Below, in pieces: positions 26,327-34,773 of a DNA stretch of 64,000 nt. The DNA lies in assembly GCA_029244985.1 (NCBI GenBank), contig JAQWQD010000024.1:79152-143151 (forward strand), written 5' to 3'. The stretch's first letter is position 1. Each line of letters starts with the position of its first letter. The notes under the pieces were generated by a model. It worked only from the letters and a program-made list of their open reading frames with translations. It searched no databases and had not been told where the DNA came from. The stretch is from Gammaproteobacteria bacterium (GTDB lineage: Bacteria > Pseudomonadota > Gammaproteobacteria > Pseudomonadales > Pseudohongiellaceae). The position numbers and the translations under genes are program-made.

Positions 26327-27937
26327 TTAGTCAGAAGATTCCAGCATCAATGGAGCTCTTCTCGCCTTGGTACGTTGCTCATAATCGTACGCAATAGAGA
26401 TTAGTGTAGGTTCAGAAAAGGCACCAGAGAAAAATAATAACCCGATGGGAAGTCCATCGATGAAACCGGCTGGAATAGTCATGCTCGGATAGCCCGATAC
26501 CGCCGCCAAAGAAGAGGAGTTAATGTAGCTATCAGGGCTATCTCCGTTTATCAAATCTATGGGCCAGGCAACGTCATTGGCGGGGGCTACTATGGCATCA
26601 AGGTTATTCGCTGCCATTACCTTATCGATTCCAGCTTGCTGCGATAAGCGCTTTGTCGTTTGCAATGCTTCCTGGTACTCATCGCTTAGGAGGTCCCCCT
26701 TGTCTTGTGCCTGTTCAAATAATTCTTGGCCAAAGTACGGCATTTCCTCTAGTCCATTCTCTCTATTAAATTCGATTAATGCTGTTAGGGATTGATGCTC
26801 CCCGCCGCGATTTTCTAAATAAACGTTTAAACCTGCCTTAAACTCATAGAGCAGTACTTCTGTTTCTGCGCTGCGCATTTTTTCCATATTATCGAATTCA
26901 ATATCGATTAGAGTTGCGCCACCCGCTTCCAGTATAAGCAGTTGGTTCGCCAATAAATTGTTAAGCGCAGCATTATCATTAAACAATTGTCTCGCAACAC
27001 CAATACGTTTGCCTCGCAATCCGTTTCTACTAAGAAACCTTGTATAGTCAATGAGCGGTCGGCTACCAGCAACGACACTTGCATTGTCGCGCGCATCGAT
27101 GCCAACCATACCATTTAGAAGAATAACCGCATCTGTAACGCTCCGTGCCATAGGACCGGCGGTATCCTGAGAATGAGCAATGGGAATGATGCCGCTGCGC
27201 GAGATCGCCCCCAAGGTAGGCTTGATGCCAACCAACCCATTAATAGAAGAAGGACAAACCACGGATCCATCGGTTTCAGTGCCTACAGCAACCATAGTGA
27301 AATTGATAGCAACCGCAACCCCAGAGCCAGAACTTGAACCACACGGACTTCGGTCTAAAACATAGGGGTTATGTGCCTGACCCCCTCTTCCCGACCAACC
27401 ACTAGAAGAGAAAGTGGACCGAAAATTGGCCCACTCACTCAAGTTAGTCTTGCCAAGAATAATCGCCCCTGCGGAGCGCAATCGATTAACTACAAAAGCA
27501 TCGTCCGCAGGCGTTGGTGTGTCAACCAAAGCTAAACTGCCTGCAGCTGTTAACATATTATCAGCGGTATCGATATTGTCTTTAAGCAGCACGGGTATAC
27601 CATGTAATCGCGAACGAACATTACCCCTTGCCCGCTCTTCATCAAGCGCTTCTGCTATAACTAAAGCATCAGGATTTACTTCGAGAACTGAATTGAGTTG
27701 TGGATCAATTTCTGAAATTCGCTCTTGGTAAAAACGGACAACATCTGCCGCACTTATAATTCCTTCCCCATAAGCAACTTGTAGTTCATTTATGGTTATC
27801 TCGATCAGGCTATTTTCGAAACTTGGAGAGATTAGAGATGCGCACGACAACAGAGTCAGAGCAATCAACATTGCTGAGATTCTAAGTAGAACTTGGAATC
27901 TGTGAGTTAATTTATTGACCTTGTTTATCTTTGCCAT
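26327..27937 (-). CDS. Amidase-signature hydrolase, lipoprotein
   Basis: This 536-residue protein has a lipobox (LTLLSC, Cys32). It carries the amidase-signature site: Lys119 in LLKDNID, a cis-Ser in CGSSSGSG (200-205), and Ser225 in GTETDGSVVCPSS. Members hydrolyse amides, and some act on peptides or peptidoglycan-like substrates. Being a lipoprotein, it works at the envelope. It is followed by the B3-like metallohydrolase, so the pair may handle a common amide or lactam substrate. The substrate is unknown. Confidence 0.9.
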   Translation of the reverse strand: MAKINKVNKLTHRFQVLLRISAMLIALTLLSCASLISPSFENSLIEITINELQVAYGEGIISAADVVRFYQERISEIDPQLNSVLEVNPDALVIAEALDEERARGNVRSRLHGIPVLLKDNIDTADNMLTAAGSLALVDTPTPADDAFVVNRLRSAGAIILGKTNLSEWANFRSTFSSSGWSGRGGQAHNPYVLDRSPCGSSSGSGVAVAINFTMVAVGTETDGSVVCPSSINGLVGIKPTLGAISRSGIIPIAHSQDTAGPMARSVTDAVILLNGMVGIDARDNASVVAGSRPLIDYTRFLSRNGLRGKRIGVARQLFNDNAALNNLLANQLLILEAGGATLIDIEFDNMEKMRSAETEVLLYEFKAGLNVYLENRGGEHQSLTALIEFNRENGLEEMPYFGQELFEQAQDKGDLLSDEYQEALQTTKRLSQQAGIDKVMAANNLDAIVAPANDVAWPIDLINGDSPDSYINSSSLAAVSGYPSMTIPAGFIDGLPIGLLFFSGAFSEPTLISIAYDYEQRTKARRAPLMLESSD

Positions 27938-28157
27938 TGCTTTGAGAATTTCTAATTCAGAATTTTTTTTGAATTTAGTCGGACTTTAGAATGTCGCCTT
28001 TTCAGCCATAGAGAAAAATTGTTCACTCCAACTATAATTTGCCACATGACTCAATTAGAAACGTGAAACTAGAGGCCAGAACATTGGACCAATAGCAATA
28101 AAACCGATCAACGATGTTGCCGCTTCAGATATTTTACATAAAAACTCTTGAAGCTCC

Positions 28158-29237
28158 TTATTGTTCTGCAACAAATCCCTTCCAGCCATTCATATACTCA
28201 ATAAATTTTTGAGACAGGCCTTCTTTAGCTAAATGTTCACGGGAAACAGGCAATTCTATCGGCTCGAAACTCGGGTCATTCGCCATAAGCTTTGGAAAAT
28301 CATGGTGTAGTATTGCCGCCCTACCCAACATGATCCAGTCAACTCCGCTGGCGAAAGCCTTCTCTGCCTCTCCTGGTGTGCGAATTTTTCCTGCTATACC
28401 TAGACGAACCTCTTTTCTATCTATTTCCGAAAAGTAAGACAGAAGACTCTTGCCCCGCTTCTCTTCTTCATCCGGCTCTTTAAATACATCCCATAGTGAC
28501 ATGTCAAGAAAATCAATTTTTCCGTCAGCGCAAAGCCTCTGAGCAATAGCTATACTGTCATCGAGTTTCATGCCGAAGCGCTCCGCTGACAAACGCACAC
28601 CCAACGTAAAGTCTTCACGGCATTGTTCTCTAACACCATCAATTATTTCGAATAACAAGCGCGATCGGTTTTCCAAGCTGCCGCCGTATTCATCATCCCG
28701 GTGATTGATTTCACTTGAGAAAAATTGACAAAGCAAATAACCATGGGCGCCGTGTAATTCAACCCCATCGAAACCTGCTCTTTCAGCTCTTACTGCCGCA
28801 GCAACAAAATCTTCTATCAGCTTTTTTATTTCCGCTGTCTCTAAAGCGCGAGCTCCTGTTTCTTCATCCGATGAAGGACATACTGGCCTATAGCCAGTAA
28901 CATTTTCAGGTGCGCGCATGCCACCGTGATAAAGCTGGCAATTAGAAACACTGCCTTCAGCTTTAATTTTTGAGGCTAGTCGAGATAATCCATCCACATG
29001 CTTATCAGCAAAAATTCCCAATTGGCCTGGAAAGCCTTGTCCGATTTCCTGCACATGAGCCGCGCAAGTCATGGTTAAACCGAAACCCCCTTTCGCACGC
29101 ATGGTGAGCCAATGATATTCTTCATCAGATAAGATCCCGTCTTCGTGACTCTGCAAATTAGTTAGCGGCGCCAGCATGAAACGATTTTTCATGCTAGGGC
29201 CGCGCTTGAAATCAAGTGGCGAAAATAGCGAATTCAT
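28158..29237 (-). CDS. NADH:flavin oxidoreductase, OYE family
   Basis: The 359-residue protein has the old-yellow-enzyme barrel pattern: FSPLDFKRGPSMKNRFMLAPLT at the start, HGAHGYLLCQFFS with His162 and His165, EYGGSLENRSRL, and GKIRTPGEAEKAFASGVDWIMLGRA near the end. It uses FMN and reduces enones or similar compounds. GAGAG upstream supports the ATG at 29237. It has no signal peptide and should act in the cytoplasm. The terminator of the NHL gene lies just upstream, so it has its own promoter. Confidence 0.9.
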   Translation of the reverse strand: MNSLFSPLDFKRGPSMKNRFMLAPLTNLQSHEDGILSDEEYHWLTMRAKGGFGLTMTCAAHVQEIGQGFPGQLGIFADKHVDGLSRLASKIKAEGSVSNCQLYHGGMRAPENVTGYRPVCPSSDEETGARALETAEIKKLIEDFVAAAVRAERAGFDGVELHGAHGYLLCQFFSSEINHRDDEYGGSLENRSRLLFEIIDGVREQCREDFTLGVRLSAERFGMKLDDSIAIAQRLCADGKIDFLDMSLWDVFKEPDEEEKRGKSLLSYFSEIDRKEVRLGIAGKIRTPGEAEKAFASGVDWIMLGRAAILHHDFPKLMANDPSFEPIELPVSREHLAKEGLSQKFIEYMNGWKGFVAEQ

Positions 29238-29272
29238 AACGACTCTCAAAAAATGAAACAACAAATACATAA

Positions 29273-29304
29273 AAACGGGCGGTGTCCTGCGACAGCGCCC
29301 GTTT
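29273..29304 (-). terminator. Rho-independent terminator after the second NHL gene
   Basis: AAACGGGCG (29273-29281) and CGCCCGTTT (29296-29304) form a nine-base stem with an inner TGTC/GACA pair. On the minus strand the stem is followed by a T-run (GTTTTTAT). It lies about 20 bases past the stop of the NHL gene and before the OYE gene start, so it separates the two transcripts. Confidence 0.85.
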
Positions 29305-29322
29305 CGATTTAAACACGAAACA

Positions 29323-30498
29323 CTATGGTATCAAACGCGGGACGAAGCGAGTCACTCCTTGAATTACACCTACTTCACCGCCATACACATTCCCATCTTT
29401 GTCTGCCGTCACACCTTCACCCATGCAGCCGATTCCACCCATGCCGGAGAAACCCCTTCCCCCGCATATATGCTCGGGAATGAAATAAAGCACTTCACCA
29501 TTACGTGCATTTCCTACTCGTAGACCCTTTCTCCAACCACCAGGGTTGTAGTTCTCGTCAGTTTCAGAATCGATGGCATACAACATATCGTTGCTAGGAT
29601 CGATATACATGCCGCTAATACGGCTGAACTGGTACCAAGTATCTAACCATTCTCCGTCTTGCGTAAAAATCTGGATGCGATTATTACCACGGTCTGCGAC
29701 GAATAATCGACCCTGCGAGTCCATTGCTAAACTATGGGGCGCGCGAAATTGACCGTCATCCCATCCGTATTCACCAAAGTGCCCTATGTATGTGCCATCT
29801 GGCTCCCACATGGTGATGCGGCTCTTGGTCTCATCACTCGGCTCACCTTGAAATTGGGCTTGGTGAGTTTCTGCGATAAAAATACGACCGTTTGGCGCAA
29901 TCAACACATCGTTTGGCTCAGTAAGATGCGTTGGAGGATCGCCAACTTCCCCCGGTGTGCCTATTGTCATTAACAAGTCGCCATCTGGACTGAATTTCAT
30001 AACAGCGCTTCCGATGTTAGCGGCCGCTGGATTTTGGCTAATTTCATTGTCATTGGCTACGCGAGCATCGGCTACCCAAACGCTACCTTCGTGATCAACA
30101 TCCATTCCATGGGGCCAAAGAATCTGGCCAGCGCCGAACTGAGCGACGACCCTACCGTTGGGATCCAGTTTCACTATCGGATTAATATCTGGTGTGGTTG
30201 CACACTGATTAGTCCCGCAGCGATCGCCCGCCCATATGTGAACGCCATCGATATCAACGTTAATAGCACTTACAGAGCCCCAACTACGCCCATCCGGTAA
30301 CGAGCCAAAATTACGCTCTGTCACGTAGGGATTCGGTAAATTATTTATGGGTTGCTGGCCAGCATGCGCAGCCGGCTTGCCAGATTCTGCCATCGACCCC
30401 CTTTGTGCCATTGAATTTGCAGAGACAATAGAAAATGTGAGTCCTACTAACCCAGCTTTTACTAAGAGTCCTATCCCGGATTTTCTTGTTCTAATCAT
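29323..30498 (-). CDS. Exported NHL-repeat protein, long form
   Basis: This 391-residue protein has a Sec signal peptide (ending NSMAQ). NHL blades follow, such as VSAINVDIDGVHIWAGDRCG, WPHGMDVDHEGSVWVADARV, LTEPNDVLIAPNGRIFIAETHQ and PHSLAMDSQGRLFVADRGNNRIQIF. It is a relative of the gene at 17189. The Cys residues near GDRCGTNQC and in HICGGRGFSGMGGIGCMGEG could form disulfides. The propeller may bind a small ligand or act as an amidating-lyase-like enzyme. AGAGGT upstream supports the ATG. It is divergent from the quinoprotein gene. Confidence 0.8.
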   Translation of the reverse strand: MIRTRKSGIGLLVKAGLVGLTFSIVSANSMAQRGSMAESGKPAAHAGQQPINNLPNPYVTERNFGSLPDGRSWGSVSAINVDIDGVHIWAGDRCGTNQCATTPDINPIVKLDPNGRVVAQFGAGQILWPHGMDVDHEGSVWVADARVANDNEISQNPAAANIGSAVMKFSPDGDLLMTIGTPGEVGDPPTHLTEPNDVLIAPNGRIFIAETHQAQFQGEPSDETKSRITMWEPDGTYIGHFGEYGWDDGQFRAPHSLAMDSQGRLFVADRGNNRIQIFTQDGEWLDTWYQFSRISGMYIDPSNDMLYAIDSETDENYNPGGWRKGLRVGNARNGEVLYFIPEHICGGRGFSGMGGIGCMGEGVTADKDGNVYGGEVGVIQGVTRFVPRLIP

Positions 30499-30721
30499 TG
30501 TGACCTCTCTTGACTTCTTTATAGCTATTATTGGATGTCGAACAGAACTGAGAACATGAACCTAAGCGTATAACTTGTCAAGGATATGCAATTCTGAGTA
30601 AAAGCACGAAACTTCCCTAGACTCCTAGCCTTGGGCTGTTTATGCTCTGCCTCCCAGTCGCTTCAAATACCTGGACTTTGAAGCCTATTTTTTTTTGCAA
30701 ATATTAATGGAAGGGGGACAC

Positions 30722-32575
30722 ATGAGTTCTTTAACAATCAATAAAGATCTAAAACTCGTCATAGGAGGGTTCTTTGCGCTGACTCTTGCCGCCTGTGGTC
30801 AAGAAGACTCAAGCCCTTTGCCTGCAGCACAAACTTCAGCTCCTGCAGAGGAAGCGGCGAGTGAAATGCGCGAAGGGGAAGTCCCCGTTGATATTCAGGA
30901 ACCTGGTGAAGGTCTTGTGATTACTCAATCGCACTGGATCAATGAAGAACCTATAGGTAATGGTTCTGGTGATGTAACGTTTGATTTGTTATCACAACCC
31001 AATAGTGCGAACCCTGACTCTTGGTTGCAATACGGTGGAGACTATTCCAATACCCGCCACAGTCCCTTAGAAGATTTATCTCCTGAAAACGTAGACGATT
31101 TGCGCTTTGCTTGGGGCTTTCCCACTGGGACGCTGGGCCAATTCGCAGTTTCCCCTGTTGTCTATGATGACATCATGTATGTTACTTCGTCTTTCAACAG
31201 ATTATTTGCACTAGATGCTAAGAATGGCGAATTGTTTTGGCGCTATGATCATCCGCAGCCGGAGGATTTACGCTTATGTTGCGGGCCAGCAAATCGTGGA
31301 GTTGCAATAGTCGGCGATAAAGTTCTGATGGCTACTCTTGATGCTCGCATCATGGCTTTCGATCGCATCTCTGGAGAAATTCTTTGGGACTCAGAAATCA
31401 TTGAATACTACCGAGGTTTTAGCGCTACTTCTGCTCCTCTTATTGTTAAAGACATGGCCATTATCGGAATAGGTGGTGGCGAATACGGTGTTCGTGGGTT
31501 CTTTGATGCTTACAACGTGAATACGGGAGAACGGATGTGGCGGCACTACACAGTGCCAGACGAAGGCGAACCCGGTTATGAAAGCTGGTCTGGAACTTCA
31601 TATGAAACCGGTGGCGCACCTGCATGGACTATAGGGACCTATGACCCAGAATTGGACCTGCTTTACTGGACTACTGGCAACCCATCCCCAGATTGGAATG
31701 GTGATGCAAGACTAGGTGATAACCTTTTTTCTGACAGTGTATTAGCTCTGGACCCAGATACTGGCGAACGGCAATGGTATTACCAATTCACCCCTCATGA
31801 TGTTTGGGACTATGACGGCAATACTCATCTGTTCCAGGTGGATCTCGATGTCGATGGCGAAACTATCAAGGCGCTTGTGCAAGCAAATAGAAATGGATTT
31901 TTCTACGCGATTAACAGAGAAAACGGAGAATTCATCCGCGCCACCAATTATATGGAACAATTAAACTGGGCGACTGCGATGGAACCGAGTGGCCGGCCGG
32001 TTATCAATCCTGAAGCTTTACCTGTAGAGGAGCCTACATATCGAGTTTGCCCCGGTGTTATGGGCGGAATGAATGGCTCAACTTCTGGCTCGGTGAACCC
32101 TGATTTAGGTCTAGCTTTTGTTCCCGTAATTGAAAGCTGTCAGTTGATGCAAAAAGGGTTAAGTTTTCACGTTGAAGGACTGCAATTCACTGGTGGTTTT
32201 CCAATTCCCGTGGATGCTGCCGACGAATCAGCTTATGGTCATATCACTGCCATGGACTATCAAACTGGGGAAGTCCGCTGGAGATTTATGGACCCACAAC
32301 CAATGATGGCAGGAACCTTGAGCACATCAGGTGGGCTGGTCTTTACTGGCAGTCTAACTGGCCACGCGATTGCTCTCAATGCAGAGAATGGCGAAGAGGT
32401 CTGGCGCGCCAAGTTAGGTGGCGGGGTTCGCTCCCAGCCAATAGCATACCAAGTTGATGGTGAATCTTATGTTGCAATTGGCTCTAGCAACTTTCAAACT
32501 CTGTCTGGTTTTGTCGGAGGAGACATAGCGATTCCTGAAGGGGGTCACTTGTATGTTTTTAAATTAAGTAATTAG
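30722..32575 (+). CDS. PQQ-dependent alcohol dehydrogenase-like lipoprotein
   Basis: The 617-residue protein starts with a lipobox (TLAAC, Cys25). It has the type I quinoprotein fold: adjacent cysteines 186-187 (LRLCCGPANRG), GGGEYGVRGFFDAYN with Glu254, TGNPSPDWNGDARLGDN with Asn320, and PHDVWDYDGN with Asp363 and Asp365. In methanol-dehydrogenase-type enzymes the second Asp marks lanthanide-dependent members. Periplasmic oxidation of an alcohol with PQQ is expected. AAGGGGGA before 30722 sets the start. The gene leads a probable operon with a membrane protein and a symporter. The exact alcohol is unknown. Confidence 0.9.
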   Translation: MSSLTINKDLKLVIGGFFALTLAACGQEDSSPLPAAQTSAPAEEAASEMREGEVPVDIQEPGEGLVITQSHWINEEPIGNGSGDVTFDLLSQPNSANPDSWLQYGGDYSNTRHSPLEDLSPENVDDLRFAWGFPTGTLGQFAVSPVVYDDIMYVTSSFNRLFALDAKNGELFWRYDHPQPEDLRLCCGPANRGVAIVGDKVLMATLDARIMAFDRISGEILWDSEIIEYYRGFSATSAPLIVKDMAIIGIGGGEYGVRGFFDAYNVNTGERMWRHYTVPDEGEPGYESWSGTSYETGGAPAWTIGTYDPELDLLYWTTGNPSPDWNGDARLGDNLFSDSVLALDPDTGERQWYYQFTPHDVWDYDGNTHLFQVDLDVDGETIKALVQANRNGFFYAINRENGEFIRATNYMEQLNWATAMEPSGRPVINPEALPVEEPTYRVCPGVMGGMNGSTSGSVNPDLGLAFVPVIESCQLMQKGLSFHVEGLQFTGGFPIPVDAADESAYGHITAMDYQTGEVRWRFMDPQPMMAGTLSTSGGLVFTGSLTGHAIALNAENGEEVWRAKLGGGVRSQPIAYQVDGESYVAIGSSNFQTLSGFVGGDIAIPEGGHLYVFKLSN

Positions 32576-32604
32576 TCAAAAACATCGCGCACAAGAAGAG
32601 CAAA

Positions 32605-33162
32605 ATGCGAAGCAAGTTGATTTATATAATCTTCGCTGTCGCCGTCCTCATGGCTGCGATTCTCCTTGCCATTTGCCTGGCCGAAACTGTGCCTGATGCC
32701 GGCGGCAGAGCGCACGCTGAAATTCCGGGTCTGCAAGTTGGCGGTGACGGAGCTGCCCGCTTGCAATACATCGGACCTTTAGCTTTTATATTTCAGTGCC
32801 TGTTACTCATCCAAATTGCTCTTCTCTCTTTACTAGGTGTAGCAGAAAGATATCGCACTAGCGAGCTACTTGCATACATGGGCGGCACTCTAGCAATCAC
32901 TTTATTTATTGCATGGAAGATGTTTTCGGGTCATTCAGCTTTTCTAGATACCGGAGAAACAGGCTATTTTATGGGCTTTCCCACCGCAACTGCTTGGCAA
33001 ACCTATGGGACTTGGCTGGGTGCTATTCCATTAATTCTTATCTATAGCTTTGGTTTTAATAAATTTTTCTACACCAAGGAAGACGAAGAAAAATTTAATG
33101 CCCTCTTAGCAGAAAAGGCTAACAAATTGTCTGAAGCAAAGAACCCGGATAGAGCGACGTAG
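32605..33162 (+). CDS. Four-helix membrane protein, function unknown
   Basis: This 185-residue protein has about four hydrophobic helices and a charged C-terminal tail (KEDEEKFNALLAEKANKLSEAK). No family is recognised. It starts 29 bases after the quinoprotein stop, and its own stop is seven bases before the sodium symporter start. It is therefore a candidate small partner for that symporter or the dehydrogenase. AAGAAGAG upstream supports the ATG. Confidence 0.7.
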   Translation: MRSKLIYIIFAVAVLMAAILLAICLAETVPDAGGRAHAEIPGLQVGGDGAARLQYIGPLAFIFQCLLLIQIALLSLLGVAERYRTSELLAYMGGTLAITLFIAWKMFSGHSAFLDTGETGYFMGFPTATAWQTYGTWLGAIPLILIYSFGFNKFFYTKEDEEKFNALLAEKANKLSEAKNPDRAT

Positions 33163-33169
33163 TAATTAC

Positions 33170-34666
33170 ATGGAAGCATTCAGACAGGAAATAATAATTG
33201 GCGCTGTTGTCGGCTACATGATTTTTTGCGTGCTCACAGGCTTGTGGGCAATGCGCCGCACGCACAACTCTAGTGATTTTTTTATCGCAGGCCGTGGTCT
33301 CGGCCCAATTGTCGTGTCGTTGGCACTTTTTTCTAGCACTTTGAGTGGTTTCGGATTCGTTGGTGGACCAGGTTTAGTCTATTCAATTGGTGTTAGCTCA
33401 TTCTGGATGGTCGTTATTTCTTCCTGCGGCTATGCTCTTGGTTTCTACTTGGTTGCAAAACGCATTCGCATGATAGCCGAACTGAGGGACTGCATTTCCT
33501 TACCTGACATTGTTGCCGCCCGATACGGCAGTGAAGCCGTTAGATTTATGATTGCGATCACAATCGTTTTAGGAGTAATGGGTTACTTGGCAACTCAAAT
33601 ACTCGCGATGGCAGTCGTAATGCAAGCAATTCTCTCGGGCACAGAAGCTTTTGCTAACGTAGGTTTAGTCACTTGCGTAGTGATTTCTTCAGCGGTACTA
33701 ATCTTTTATTGCGTCACCGGCGGCATTATCGCTTCCGTCTACACTGATGTAGTACAAGGGTCAATCATGATAGTCGCTGGCACACTAATCTTGTTTACTG
33801 CTATGAATGTATTCGATGGCGGTATTCAAGAGGCAACATCGATTATTCTCGCCGACGACTATGAAACAGTTATGCCCTATGGAGCTGCCGGTATAATGGC
33901 TTCTCTCGGTTGGTTTTTTGTCTTTGGGCTTGGCCTAGCAGGACAACCCCATCTGATAACCAAGATGATGATGAATAAAAACATACGAGACAACCGTAGC
34001 ATTCTCCCCATGTCGCTGTTTGGCTACGTAATGGCTGCTCTATTATGGATTTCGATCGGTATTGTGATGCGTGCCGCGGTTATCGATGGAGTTGTTGATC
34101 CACTGGCACTTCCAGATGATGCTGCTTCGGTTTTCCTCTCTGTATTTACCAACCCGCTGTTAGCAGGCATAGTCTTTGCTGGTCTATTCGCTGCAATCAT
34201 GTCAACTTCTGATGCTTTCTTGAATATTGGCACAGCCGCAATAATTCACGACATACCCAAAGCAATACGTGGCAAAAGTATTGAGAATGAATTGTTCTGG
34301 GCGCGAGTCGTGACTGTATTACTAGCGATAGTCGCAGCAAGTTTTGCGCTCTACTCTCATTTTCGAGACGCTACTCTCGTAGCACTATTAGGCGCTTTTG
34401 GTTGGGGGACATTCGCCGCCTCTATATTTCCGGTGGTAGCTGTAGGATTAAACTGGAAAGAAGCCACAGTCGCAGGTGCAGTTACAGCTATCGGAACTGC
34501 GCTAACAATTAACTTTGGCTCTCAATTGGCAGGGATTACTTTCCCTTATGGGGTTAGTGGCCAGTTAGTAGCCTTTGTTTCATCTATGGTTCTTTTTATT
34601 GGTGTCTCACTGGTCACTAAAAAACCTGTGCTCGACAATGACATTAAACTTATGATGGATATTTAA
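33170..34666 (+). CDS. Sodium:solute symporter (SSS family)
   Basis: The 498-residue protein has about thirteen helices and the SSS family pattern: SSDFFIAGRGLGPIVVSLALFSSTLSGFGFVGGPG, then YCVTGGIIASVYTDVVQGSIMIVAG and FAAIMSTSDAFLNIGTAAIIHDIP. The substrate is likely a small organic solute, perhaps the acid or aldehyde made by the upstream quinoprotein. That link is inferred from the operon, not from the sequence of the transporter. A second, different SSS transporter is at 44678. Confidence 0.9.
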   Translation: MEAFRQEIIIGAVVGYMIFCVLTGLWAMRRTHNSSDFFIAGRGLGPIVVSLALFSSTLSGFGFVGGPGLVYSIGVSSFWMVVISSCGYALGFYLVAKRIRMIAELRDCISLPDIVAARYGSEAVRFMIAITIVLGVMGYLATQILAMAVVMQAILSGTEAFANVGLVTCVVISSAVLIFYCVTGGIIASVYTDVVQGSIMIVAGTLILFTAMNVFDGGIQEATSIILADDYETVMPYGAAGIMASLGWFFVFGLGLAGQPHLITKMMMNKNIRDNRSILPMSLFGYVMAALLWISIGIVMRAAVIDGVVDPLALPDDAASVFLSVFTNPLLAGIVFAGLFAAIMSTSDAFLNIGTAAIIHDIPKAIRGKSIENELFWARVVTVLLAIVAASFALYSHFRDATLVALLGAFGWGTFAASIFPVVAVGLNWKEATVAGAVTAIGTALTINFGSQLAGITFPYGVSGQLVAFVSSMVLFIGVSLVTKKPVLDNDIKLMMDI

Positions 34667-34773
34667 GCTAATATCTCACTATTCAGTTTTCATTCATCTA
34701 ACCGACTCTACTTTATAGATGACAGCTTTCGTTGTCCTACTTATTCCATCTTTGTAAGACCCTGGAAACTCCA

